Shown here piece after piece: positions 36,427-44,912 of a stretch of DNA of 64,000 bases. Every line of letters begins with the position of its first letter. Position 1 is the stretch's first letter. The stretch spans positions 59,834 to 123,833 of the forward strand of contig JAKBJA010000026.1 of the NCBI GenBank assembly GCA_021836225.1. The letters run 5' to 3'. Under the pieces are notes generated by a model that was not told where the DNA came from, did not search any database, and saw only the letters and a list, made by a program, of their open reading frames with translations. Both the position numbers and the translations under genes were made by a program. The DNA comes from Pseudomonadota bacterium (GTDB lineage Bacteria > Pseudomonadota > Gammaproteobacteria > Burkholderiales > Thiobacillaceae).

Positions 36427-37658
36427 ATACGCCTGTTCGTCATGCACCTAATCTGAGTTATCCCGTGTGCGAAAACGTGCTTCAGGTAGGCAGCATGCCG
36501 CTGACCCGTCTGGCCGAGCGGGTGGGGAGCACGCCTTTCTATGCGTACGACCGCAGCCTGATCACCGGGCGGGTTGCACAACTGCGGGCCGCGCTCCCGC
36601 AGGACATTCATCTCCATTACGCCATCAAGGCCAACCCCATGCCTGCTGTCGTGCAGCATCTTGCGGGTCTGGTGGATGGATTCGATGTGGCGTCGGGCGG
36701 CGAGTTGAAGGTGGTGCTGGATACCGTCATGCCGCCCGAAAAAATCAGCTTCGCCGGACCGGGCAAGAGCGAGCGGGAACTGCGCCAGGCGATTGCCGCG
36801 GGCATCGTGATCAACCTCGAATCCGGGCGCGAACTGGAACGGATTGTCATGATCGCGATGGAAACGGGTGCAAGGCCCAGGGTGGCGGTTCGGGTCAATC
36901 CCGATTTCGAACTGAAAAGCTCGGGCATGAAAATGGGTGGCGGACCCAAACAGTTCGGCATCGATGCCGAACGCGTGCCGGAGTTACTGGCGAACATGAA
37001 AACCGTGCCGGTCGAGTTCTATGGCTTCCACATTTTTTCTGGCTCGCAAAACCTCAAGGCCGACTCCCTCATCGAGGCCCAGACCAAGACCCTTGAGCTG
37101 GCCCGCCACCTGGCAGTGCATGCGCCCGGGCCGGTTCGGCTGCTGAATCTGGGCGGTGGGTTCGGCATCCCGTATTTTCCGGGCGAGCAGCCGCTCGACC
37201 TGAAAGCCGTGGGTGAGAATCTGGCCGGGCTGATGCCCGACGCAAGGCGTGATTTTCCAGAAGCCGAGTTCGTGATCGAACTCGGCCGTTATCTGGTCGG
37301 CGAGGCGGGCGTCTATGTCAGCCGTGTGCTGGATCGAAAAGAATCCCGCGGCCAGGTGTTTCTGGTGACCGATGGCGGCCTGCACCACCACCTCGCCGCC
37401 TCGGGGAACTTCGGGCAGGTCATCCGCAAGAATTATCCCGTGCTGGTGGGCAATCGCGTCGAGCCCGAAGGCGAGGCGCTGCCTGCCTCGGCAGTCGGCC
37501 CGCTATGCACGCCACTGGACGTGCTGGGCGACCGGATGGAGCTGGGTCATGCCCGCGAAGGCGATCTGATCGTGGTGTTCCAGTCCGGCGCCTACGGCCT
37601 GACGGCCAGCCCGACGGCATTCCTGGGGCACCCGGCTCCCGTCGAGGTGCTGGTGTGA
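36423..37658 (+). CDS. PLP-dependent decarboxylase, exosortase A-associated (TIGR03099-like)
   Basis: A 411-residue fold-type III decarboxylase related to diaminopimelate decarboxylase (LysA). Lys69 in HYAIKANPMPAVVQHL is the PLP lysine; NLGGGFGIPYFPGEQPL is the phosphate loop and VTDGGLHHHLAASGN replaces the usual substrate motif. The start is GTG at 36423, with GAGGAG upstream and a 4-base overlap with the ligase stop. It is unlikely to be biosynthetic LysA because it is always coupled to the ligase and carrier protein in XrtA loci. It may decarboxylate a carrier-bound amino acid. Confidence 0.92.
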   Translation: MNTPVRHAPNLSYPVCENVLQVGSMPLTRLAERVGSTPFYAYDRSLITGRVAQLRAALPQDIHLHYAIKANPMPAVVQHLAGLVDGFDVASGGELKVVLDTVMPPEKISFAGPGKSERELRQAIAAGIVINLESGRELERIVMIAMETGARPRVAVRVNPDFELKSSGMKMGGGPKQFGIDAERVPELLANMKTVPVEFYGFHIFSGSQNLKADSLIEAQTKTLELARHLAVHAPGPVRLLNLGGGFGIPYFPGEQPLDLKAVGENLAGLMPDARRDFPEAEFVIELGRYLVGEAGVYVSRVLDRKESRGQVFLVTDGGLHHHLAASGNFGQVIRKNYPVLVGNRVEPEGEALPASAVGPLCTPLDVLGDRMELGHAREGDLIVVFQSGAYGLTASPTAFLGHPAPVEVLV

Positions 37659-37665
37659 CGCATCC

Positions 37666-38634
37666 TTAGTTCGCTTTCAGGTTTTGCAGCAGACGCAACG
37701 CATAGGCTGTCCGGTTGACATCCCATGGCGTGAAGCGTGGCAATTGAAATACGTCGCTTTGGCGGTTCGAGACCCCGCGCTGTGTCGAGACGGCGGCATC
37801 GAATCCCAGCCCGCGAACGATTTCGGCCTGTTCTGGCAGGTAGTCCGTCCCGGGTTTGCCATTGGGGTAGGCAAACAGCCGGACTCGATCTCCCAGCGTT
37901 TCTTCCAGCCAGGCTTTGCCCGCGGCGATTTCTGCTTGCGCCCCGGCGTCATCCAGTTTGGCGAGGATAGGGTGACGGTGGGTGTGCCCGCCGATTTCCA
38001 TGCCGGCTGCATGCAGCGCCTGCAACTGACGGGTCGTCATCATCAGGTCGCTGGGCAGGCTGCTGACGCCTGCACGGTCCGCTATCTGCGCAACGGCGTC
38101 TTCGCGCGCATCGAGCGGCTGGTACTTCACTTGCGGCAGGATTTTTCCGATGGCTACGGCCTTTGCAGCGTCGGAGCCCAGGTCGTGCCTGCCCAAACCA
38201 AGATCGCTCAGGTCGAGCTGGGGGTGCGGGCTGCGACGGATGCTTTCAATCACCGTGTCATTGAACATGTGGCCGCCGTTGAGGTAGGACGTGGCAATGA
38301 AGAACGTGGCGTGCAGTCCGTGTTTTTGCAGGATAGGCAGCGCGAGGGTGAGGTTGTCGGCATAGCCGTCGTCGAAGGTGATCGCTGCCGCGCGCGCCGG
38401 TAGGGTGCCCGCCTGGAGCCGTTCGACTGCCTCGGGCAGGGGCAGCACATTAAACAGGGATTTGAGCAAGCCCATTTGCGCGTCGAAGCTTTCGACCGTG
38501 GCTTCGCCTGGAAACAGCGGGTCGGGCGCGGCCAGCACGCGGTGGAAGATGAGGATGCTGAGCCGGGCCTTGGGGCCGGCAGGGGAGAGGCGGGTGGCCA
38601 GAAACCGGAAGAGGGGAGAGACAAGCTTGGACAT
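37666..38634 (-). CDS. Polysaccharide deacetylase family protein
   Basis: A 322-residue NodB-type deacetylase. ITFDDGYADNLTLALPIL is motif I with the metal and base Asp pair, GGHTHRHPILAKLDD is motif II (H-x3-H), and LFAYPNGKPGTDY is motif III. It differs from the DUF3473-type enzyme at the left edge. The ATG at 38634 is chosen; a start 28 codons upstream gives a low-quality N-terminus. It faces the decarboxylase gene with 7 bases between stops. No clear signal peptide is seen. Confidence 0.88.
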   Translation of the reverse strand: MSKLVSPLFRFLATRLSPAGPKARLSILIFHRVLAAPDPLFPGEATVESFDAQMGLLKSLFNVLPLPEAVERLQAGTLPARAAAITFDDGYADNLTLALPILQKHGLHATFFIATSYLNGGHMFNDTVIESIRRSPHPQLDLSDLGLGRHDLGSDAAKAVAIGKILPQVKYQPLDAREDAVAQIADRAGVSSLPSDLMMTTRQLQALHAAGMEIGGHTHRHPILAKLDDAGAQAEIAAGKAWLEETLGDRVRLFAYPNGKPGTDYLPEQAEIVRGLGFDAAVSTQRGVSNRQSDVFQLPRFTPWDVNRTAYALRLLQNLKAN

Positions 38635-38740
38635 CGGATGATCGATATTAGCAGGAGTCGGTCCGGGGCGGCCCGCTCCGCCGGCAGGGAGGCAAGGCGG
38701 TGGCAGGCGCCTGTTCATGGGCAGGTCTGTAAGGGGCGAT

Positions 38741-38978
38741 TCACAGATCGTAATCGTGCTTGTCGGCTTCCTTGGCGCGCACGATGGTCTGTTCCATGCC
38801 GCCGCCGGCGACGAAACCGGCCGGGTTGGTGAAAATCAGGATGGTTGCCACAATGCCGAACTCGGCCGATCATCAGGCGTGCGAGTATCAACCCCAGGCC
38901 AAAATTGATGACCTGGCTTCCAGTGTTGCCGATGAATACCCACTTGGCTCCGTGGCGGATGGTGTCTCCCAGGCTCAT
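38741..38978 (-). pseudogene. Truncated, frameshifted Wzx-type flippase gene
   Basis: The first 37 codons read MSLGDTIRHGAKWVFIGNTG then SQVINFGLGLILARLM, a good flippase N-terminus. Near 38865-38873 the frame shifts; the next frame continues AEFGIVATILIFTNPAGFVA, then GGGMEQTIVRAKEADKHDYD, and stops at 38741. About 400 residues of the usual 480 are missing. It is thus both frameshifted and cut at the 3' side. The homology to flippases is clear, and it is not a copy of the intact gene at 27852. Confidence 0.85.
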
Positions 38979-39140
38979 TTTGCTGATTCAGTTGTGTTGG
39001 AAGGATTATTCTATGAATCCAGCAAGTTTCACGCCTGGATGGCTGGTTCTGCCTTCAGTCTCCGGTGAGACATTCCGTTTTTATGTTGCAGATGGCCGCA
39101 ATTGCTGACAAGCAACCTTATTGTTGGTTTGATTGAGTAG

Positions 39141-40472
39141 CTAGCATCCACGTTGACGAAATATCCCACGGGCCTTTTCGCGCACGATCTCAAAAAGCCT
39201 GCGAAGGTTCCGCTGACGCAAAGTTGAGTCCTTGAATTCCATCTGTCTGACTTGCCGGATCAACGTTTTCCGCAGGGTGACTCGATCGCCAATCTTAATG
39301 TACTTCATTAGTTGCGGTAAATAATCCCCCGCCCAAGCTGTCGCCTGTTTTTCACGTGCTTCCCCGGCTCCGCGTTCGGCAAGCGACTTGCATAATTCCG
39401 TGTTGCTTTTTGCTGTTCGAAGAGCCGATGCGGCCTGCTCGATATCCGGGTCTGCCCAACTGGCGGTGTCGCCGGAAAATGATCTCCTGTATTGCCAGCT
39501 AGTCCGCAATGGTTCGATCAGCCTATAGGGAATGGGCATCGAGTTTTGCTCGGTCATGTAAGCCATGTTCCCGGAGTATCCCGTTGCAATAACAAGCTTT
39601 CCTAAAAGCATTGCTTCCATCGGACCCAGCCCTAGTCCCTCGGCGCGATGCAGCGAGATGAACACATCCGCGGCGTCGTAGAGCGAGAGGACCTCCCCAT
39701 AGCCGAGCGTTTCTGTTATGAGGATGATTCGCGGATCCTTACGAATCGAATCGATCAACTCGGGGTCGCTCATGGAAATGGGATCCGGATTCCCATTTGT
39801 TTTTATTATGAGCCGCACATCGGCATCGCTCGGAAATGCCTGAAGGAATGACTGGACTGATGCGCCGGGGTTTTTCCTTGAATATGCGCTCCGCAGATCG
39901 AAGCTCGTGCAGCAAACAAACGCATTGCACGGAATGCCAAGAGAGGCGCGGACAGATTCTCTGTTTGTCTGGGGAGGGGGCAATAGAGGGTGTTCGGTGT
40001 GAAGGGTGGGCACATCTGGGACGGCTGTTTCGATCGCGTGACGCACGAAGGGGCTACACGTCAAAATTGCGTCAAACAATGCGAGCGAGGGCCGCCATGC
40101 GTGGGGCACTACCGGCAGTTCCCAGAAAACAAGCCCGACGTTTCTTTGTCCGGGTGCCAATAACCCGGGCACTTTACGCAGCCATAAGGATGGCAGGACC
40201 TGAATCGCAACGATGATTAGACTGTGTGTATAGGGTAATTTATCAAATGGGTTGACTAGGTTGACGCCCTCGATGGTCTGTCGCTCTGTGCCACCATCGT
40301 AGTCGATGTCGATGCCCGCGATGCCGTAACCCAGGTTTTGGAGCATCTGGATATACAGACGTGCCGTGTTGCCCAACCCGGAGGAGGTGCTTAGGTGACC
40401 AATGACATTGAAACCGGGGCACTTGCCGCTTTCAGCGGCCCATCCCGCGGGATGAAAGGCGTCTGTAACCAT
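39141..40472 (-). CDS. GT4-type glycosyltransferase
   Basis: A 443-residue protein with a GT-B donor domain. GHLSTSSGLGNTARLYIQML opens the acceptor domain and SLHRAEGLGLGPMEAMLLGK (E-x7-E) the donor site, followed by LVIATGYSGNMAYMTEQNS. The last 100 residues form a basic, helical tail. It stands alone between decayed genes. The sugar is unknown. Confidence 0.83.
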   Translation of the reverse strand: MVTDAFHPAGWAAESGKCPGFNVIGHLSTSSGLGNTARLYIQMLQNLGYGIAGIDIDYDGGTERQTIEGVNLVNPFDKLPYTHSLIIVAIQVLPSLWLRKVPGLLAPGQRNVGLVFWELPVVPHAWRPSLALFDAILTCSPFVRHAIETAVPDVPTLHTEHPLLPPPQTNRESVRASLGIPCNAFVCCTSFDLRSAYSRKNPGASVQSFLQAFPSDADVRLIIKTNGNPDPISMSDPELIDSIRKDPRIILITETLGYGEVLSLYDAADVFISLHRAEGLGLGPMEAMLLGKLVIATGYSGNMAYMTEQNSMPIPYRLIEPLRTSWQYRRSFSGDTASWADPDIEQAASALRTAKSNTELCKSLAERGAGEAREKQATAWAGDYLPQLMKYIKIGDRVTLRKTLIRQVRQMEFKDSTLRQRNLRRLFEIVREKARGIFRQRGC

Positions 40473-40527
40473 ATTCGGCGGGTCTTACCCTTTATGGTAG
40501 AACCAATCGAAAAAATATGCTGATAGG

Positions 40528-41256
40528 CTAGCCTGGGTGTCGCGCATCACCGATTTTCTTGAAGCACGCAACGATATTTTGATCTAAAGGGATGTGCTCA
40601 AGGCCATACACTTTGGTGATAAATGCATTCAGAAAATCCCGTAATTTGAAACGTACCACATCAATCAGCTTTATTTCTGACTTACCAAATCGAAATGCAT
40701 TCCTGCAGTAAACCATTTCTAGTTGCGCCATAGGTGCAAGTTGCTCAAAACGGCCTTTGGATAGAACGTTAACATGGGTTATGTCTCCGTATTGATTAAC
40801 TAAGCCGAACGGACTTTGACCGTTTGGCACGCGAACTATAAACAGACTATTAGGCTTCATCACGCCTCCTATGAATTTCAGGAAATCCAAGAGATCATCA
40901 GGAAGAATATGTTCAAGAACGTCAAATGCAATGACTAGATCAAAAGAATCTTGAGCAGGACTGATTGCTGTGCGGACATCACCAAATCGGGTGTCATAGC
41001 CTTGCGCCATCCCAGAAGAGCATATTGGCTCAATTAATTCGCAACCAACTACGTGTGCACCCTGGCTTTGTGCCCAGCTGAGAAATGAGCCATCGCCGAA
41101 ACCAATTTCGAGTAGCTGCTTTCCAGAAAAATCAATCCCCGAGAATTCATGCTCAAAGTAGCGGCGTTGTGATTCGTTATAAACGAATAAGCGGCCCCAT
41201 TTTTTCCATTCTTGATAATTCGAATAATTGTGTCGATTCAGATTGCTCGGCATCAT
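40528..41256 (-). CDS. Class I SAM-dependent methyltransferase
   Basis: A 242-residue methyltransferase. Motif I is LLEIGFGDGSFLSWAQ, the acidic strand end is VVGCELIEP and the later motif is DLVIAFDVLEHILPDDL. AT content is visibly higher than in the core operon. Two consecutive ATG codons make the exact start uncertain by one residue. It is upstream of the GT4 gene on the same strand with a 55-base gap and may act on the same glycan. Confidence 0.8.
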   Translation of the reverse strand: MMPSNLNRHNYSNYQEWKKWGRLFVYNESQRRYFEHEFSGIDFSGKQLLEIGFGDGSFLSWAQSQGAHVVGCELIEPICSSGMAQGYDTRFGDVRTAISPAQDSFDLVIAFDVLEHILPDDLLDFLKFIGGVMKPNSLFIVRVPNGQSPFGLVNQYGDITHVNVLSKGRFEQLAPMAQLEMVYCRNAFRFGKSEIKLIDVVRFKLRDFLNAFITKVYGLEHIPLDQNIVACFKKIGDARHPG

Positions 41257-41365
41257 TTTACCGCCTCTAAAAGTGGAAACAGTACTTCCTCATTTATTTG
41301 TGCAACAAATTAAGAATTGAGAGTTAATGTGCTGTTTGAAGGTTGCTTGATTGGATTTAACTAGA

Positions 41366-41550
41366 TTTCTGAATCGCCCCGGCTCCTTCGCCACCGCGCC
41401 AACCGCCTAGCTATCCTTGACGCGCTTGAGCGCCAGTTCCTTGAACTCGGCCGTTTACTCCTGCTTCGGTATCTTCTGCATCTTTCCTCTTCCCAAGTTA
41501 ACGTCAATACTACGCCACCCTTGGAAGACGAAATTTCAGGGGAAGCTCAC
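41366..41550 (-). mobile_element. Remnant of an IS3-family element (left end and orfA)
   Basis: On the - strand a frame starts at 41481 after GAGGAAAG and reads MQKIPKQE, stop, TAEFKELALKRVKDS, stop, AVGAVAKEP. This is the opening of an IS3-type OrfA with two nonsense changes; similarity is lost near 41366. The 70 bases before it, ending at TGAGCTTCCCCTGAAATTTC near 41549, look like the element's terminal repeat. The rest of the element, including orfB, is gone. Confidence 0.72.
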
Positions 41551-41739
41551 TAAAAAGCGGGAGGATTACCAAGCGACTTTTGGCTATGCGGTATACCTAG
41601 CTCGCTATTCTTCTCTTGCGATGACAGAAAAATAGGACTTAAGACTTGGAAAAATGGTCGAAGTTGTGCGCCTTTCTCGATTTTTGTAACGCCTTTGTTA
41701 CTTGCTGTGTTTTTCATTACCGTGATTCCTAAAGTATGT
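41551..41739. other. Non-coding stretch between IS remnant and broken GT2 gene
   Basis: AT-rich sequence with no frame I can support on either strand. It joins the end of the IS3-type remnant to the 3' side of the GT2 pseudogene and may mark a deletion joint. No palindrome or terminator stands out. Confidence 0.4.
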
Positions 41740-42470
41740 TGAAGGTCGGGTCGGGGATGCTCGTTCTGTTTCCAAAAATGTACGGCTGACTAGCATGGAT
41801 GCACCCACTACATAGTCCATCTGCTGTGATTCGAGACCGCCGGCGATCTGCGAGGGTTGAGGCCAGTTGCTGCCCTCGCCGATGTGCTGGGTGGAACCGG
41901 TGCTGCGTCACAAGCGGCCGCAGCCCAACGCAAGCACATAGGATGGCCGGTGAAGGCTCAGCAGCGTCGAACCACATATGCCGACTTCAGGGTTGGATTG
42001 AAGATGGGTTACCCGATGTTGTAGGCTATCCGGCATTACCAGTGTGTCGTTGTTCAGCAGCCAGACGTAATCCATACCTTGTGCCAGCGCGTATCGCACA
42101 CCCACGTTGCAGCCGCCAGCAAATCCCAGATTATTGGCCCCGCTCTGGATCAGGGTCAGAGGAATGGTGGAGAGCTTTTCGGTCGACTCAGCCTCGCTAC
42201 GATCCAGAGCGCGAATCTCGATGGGTTTGGTCACAGGTGGCTCACTAATGCCCAAAATTCCGTGACGGGGGGCGGCGTGGCCGGTTGTCGCCCAGCGGCC
42301 CACTCCCGCAGCTTGTGCATGGAACCATCTGACGAATGGTTATCGCACACAATGACAGAGTAGTTCTGCTAGTTCAGCCTGAGCAGGCTTTCCAGGCTGG
42401 CTAACGTTAAATGCCAGCGATTCCAGTTCAGAAGCTCGATGCCAACGGACGGAGGTTGCTTCGACATCAT
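41740..42470 (-). pseudogene. Broken GT2 glycosyltransferase gene
   Basis: Pieces of a rhamnosyltransferase-like GT2 protein lie in order in different frames. The N-terminal piece from 42470 or 42467 reads SVGIELLNWNRWHLTLASLE, then LLRLN, a stop, and QNYSVIVCDNHSSDGSM. The middle piece reads NNLGFAGGCNVGVRYALAQG and MDYVWLLNNDTLVMPDSLQ. The last piece reads GSTQHIGEGSNWPQPSQ and MDYVVGASMLVSRTFLE. At least one nonsense codon and two frameshifts are needed, and the 3' end is lost near 41740. The gene cannot make a working enzyme. Confidence 0.85.
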
Positions 42471-42480
42471 CGGCGTGGTT

Positions 42481-43620
42481 TCAGGAATACGTGGCAGAGG
42501 CTTCACGTTGAGGTTGTCTCTGCCCTAGGGGCAACAGTGATAGGGCTTGCTGCATGAATGCTTTTTTATTGTAAGTGCGCCGCAGCGATTCCTGGCATTG
42601 CACCACCACAGCATTCCGGAGTTGCTCGCTGCTGAGTAACTCAATGCAGAGGTGGATAAAGGCTGCATCATCCGGTGCCACGGCCAAGCCCCGAATCAGG
42701 CCCGTTTCAAAGGCATCGGCGCAATGCGGCGTGGTCACACATGCGCGGCCATAAGCCAGCGATTCCAGGATCTTGATATTGGTGCCGCCACCTGAGTAGA
42801 TCGGGGCGATCGTGAACGCTGCGTTGCGATAGGCATCGCCTAGGTCGTCGACGAATCCCGGTGCGGATACGTCCGGGAACTGCTCCCATGCCCGCCGCAC
42901 TGCGGGCGGCGCGGCGCCTACGAGTTGCAGGTGGGCTTGTGGCTGGGCCGCCTTGATGGTAGGCCAGCAGCGTGCAAGAAAATGGTCGATGCCTTCGCGG
43001 TTGGGCGGGTACCAGAGCGAGCCAACGAACAACAGGGTGGAACTGTCCACTTGGGGAAAAGGTTGGGCAGGGGGATTGAACGGAATGTTGGGGAGGATCG
43101 CCGATTCAAGTTCTGGGTGGCGTGACTGGTCGCGCTGGCTGACGAAGAAGAAAGCATCGAAGCGTTTCAGTTGCCGCTTCGCCAGCCATGCAGCGTAGGC
43201 CGATTTGAGCCGCGCAGCCAGCGCGAGTGAACCGGCTGTGTAGTGGTAACCCCAGTCGTCGAGGTCGACCACGGTGCGCACGCCGGACGGAATCGCCAGT
43301 TTGGTGATGGGGTTGAGATAGCGGCTGACGATGAGTTGATAACGGCTTAGGTCAACGCCGGCAGCCCGGAGTGCCTGGTTCAGGGCTCGGTCGGGTTCGT
43401 ATTTCCCGATGCCGAGCGGGCGTTGTTGCCACAATCCATGGGCGAGAATACCGGGCTTGGGGGGTGACAGCTGGCTGGGGCCTGAGGTTGGTTCGAGCAG
43501 AATTACGTCGACACTGCCCAGCGTTTCCAGGGCTTCATGCAGCAAGGCAGTACGCTGCTGTGCGCCCGACTGGGGGGCAAACGGTGAGGCAGGGGAAACC
43601 AGCAGTATTTTTTCAGGCAT
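42481..43620 (-). CDS. GT4-type glycosyltransferase
   Basis: A 379-residue GT-B glycosyltransferase. The start ILLVSPASPFAPQSGAQQRT, VVDLDDWGYHYTAGSL in the middle, and IYSGGGTNIKILESLAYGRA in the donor domain relate it to the TIGR03087-like proteins at 1671 and 24535. It ends 11 bases upstream of the broken GT2 gene and may once have been co-transcribed with it. It appears intact. Confidence 0.86.
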   Translation of the reverse strand: MPEKILLVSPASPFAPQSGAQQRTALLHEALETLGSVDVILLEPTSGPSQLSPPKPGILAHGLWQQRPLGIGKYEPDRALNQALRAAGVDLSRYQLIVSRYLNPITKLAIPSGVRTVVDLDDWGYHYTAGSLALAARLKSAYAAWLAKRQLKRFDAFFFVSQRDQSRHPELESAILPNIPFNPPAQPFPQVDSSTLLFVGSLWYPPNREGIDHFLARCWPTIKAAQPQAHLQLVGAAPPAVRRAWEQFPDVSAPGFVDDLGDAYRNAAFTIAPIYSGGGTNIKILESLAYGRACVTTPHCADAFETGLIRGLAVAPDDAAFIHLCIELLSSEQLRNAVVVQCQESLRRTYNKKAFMQQALSLLPLGQRQPQREASATYS

Positions 43621-43817
43621 GAACGCAGCGCATACCGGTGGAGGGGCGACGGGAGATCGACATTAACGGCTAAATGGAAATGATAGCGCTCATTGTGTTA
43701 CTTCCTGTGGCGAATCGCACTGGGGGCGCAATGCGTTACATACCCTGCCTTTCTCCGTAGGTTGGACCGACTCCGACGTTGACCGGTTTTTTTTCATCGG
43801 GTGGGGAAGCAAAAAGT
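43621..43817. other. Intergenic region between two glycosyltransferase genes
   Basis: Nearly 200 bases with no gene. An 8-T run lies near 43788, but no stem precedes it on either strand, so I do not call a terminator. The part next to 43621 probably carries the promoter of the GT4 gene. Confidence 0.35.
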
Positions 43818-44786
43818 CTATGGTCCAATGCGTGCACTGCGCCGCCGTGTGACGAAATCAACCAAGTTGCGATACAGTGATGCCGGCAGCAGGCTGGCGA
43901 TCAGGTGCTTGAGGTCGCCGGCTTTCCAGTCGGATTTGCGGAAGGCGCGGCGGAACAGGCGGCGGGCAGATTCGGTCTCGTTGCGCCAGTGGCAGCGATA
44001 GGCCTCGCGTAGCAAGGGGTCGTAGATCAGCTCATTGAGGTGGACGGACGTGAAGCGGGCGACGGATCCGGGATGGTGGCGAGCAAAGTCGCGGCGCACG
44101 GCAACGGCGTCGAACACTTGCTGCCAGCGTGGGATGTGCAAATCACCCCGGGGATAACGGCGGTAAAACGCCAGTACTTCGGGCACGCGAACGAGTCGCG
44201 GCTGGCGCGCGAGCATCCTCAGCCAGAGGTCGTGGTCCATGGCGGTGGGCGCACGCTCGGAAAACCCGCGCAGTTCGTCGACGAGCTGGCGGCGGATCAG
44301 CATGCTGTTGATCGGCCACGGCTTATGTTCCAGAAAGTGGCCGACCGCTTCGTCCGCGTCGAGAACCGGCGGAATTTGTGGGTTCAGGTCGGCTGCCGCA
44401 ACGCCGACGTTCTGCCAGCCGCAATAGGCGATGTCGGCGTGACCGGCCGCGAGCGCGCCGTGCATCTGGCGCAGCGCATCCGGGTGCCAGGTGTCGTCGG
44501 CGTCGAGAAAGGCGATGTAGTTGCCGTTGGCGTGGGTGAGTGCGCGGTTGCGCGCGGCGAAGGGTCCGATCCGGTTCTGGAAGGCCAGGGTGAGGCGTTC
44601 GGGGTTTTCGGTGGCCAGGCGTTGCAGGATTTCAGTCGACCCGTCGGTCGAGCCGTCGTCCACCACGATGAGCTCCACGTGCGGGTAGCTTTGCCCCAGC
44701 ACGCTCGCAATCGCCTCTTCCACGTAGGGTGCGGCGTTGTGGCAGGGCATGACGACAGAGATCAGTACGGGGTCGAACTTGTCCAT
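43818..44786 (-). CDS. GT2 family glycosyltransferase
   Basis: A 322-residue GT-A glycosyltransferase. VISVVMPCHNAAPYVEEAIA opens the nucleotide domain; VVDDGSTDGS and the metal motif FLDADDTWHPDAL follow in order, and AMDHDLWLRML is the acceptor-side ED-like motif. No membrane segments. It is the rightmost gene of the polysaccharide locus and diverges from aroB. The sugar is unknown. Confidence 0.9.
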   Translation of the reverse strand: MDKFDPVLISVVMPCHNAAPYVEEAIASVLGQSYPHVELIVVDDGSTDGSTEILQRLATENPERLTLAFQNRIGPFAARNRALTHANGNYIAFLDADDTWHPDALRQMHGALAAGHADIAYCGWQNVGVAAADLNPQIPPVLDADEAVGHFLEHKPWPINSMLIRRQLVDELRGFSERAPTAMDHDLWLRMLARQPRLVRVPEVLAFYRRYPRGDLHIPRWQQVFDAVAVRRDFARHHPGSVARFTSVHLNELIYDPLLREAYRCHWRNETESARRLFRRAFRKSDWKAGDLKHLIASLLPASLYRNLVDFVTRRRSARIGP

Positions 44787-44912
44787 GGCCGAATTATGGG
44801 TTGAGTGGGCCGGGATGCAAAGCGCTCGCCCGTCGCATTGAGCGGGCGGTGTGGCCGCGGGTGGGTTGGCTTTGGTTACAATCAGTTATTGCGACTGCTC
44901 ACTGATTGCCCC

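Noticed and set aside
43781..43800. An 8-T run as a possible terminator
   Set aside because: No GC-rich stem precedes it on either strand.
44877..44882. TACAAT before aroB as a -10 box
   Set aside because: No acceptable -35 sequence at 16-18 bases upstream; left uncalled.
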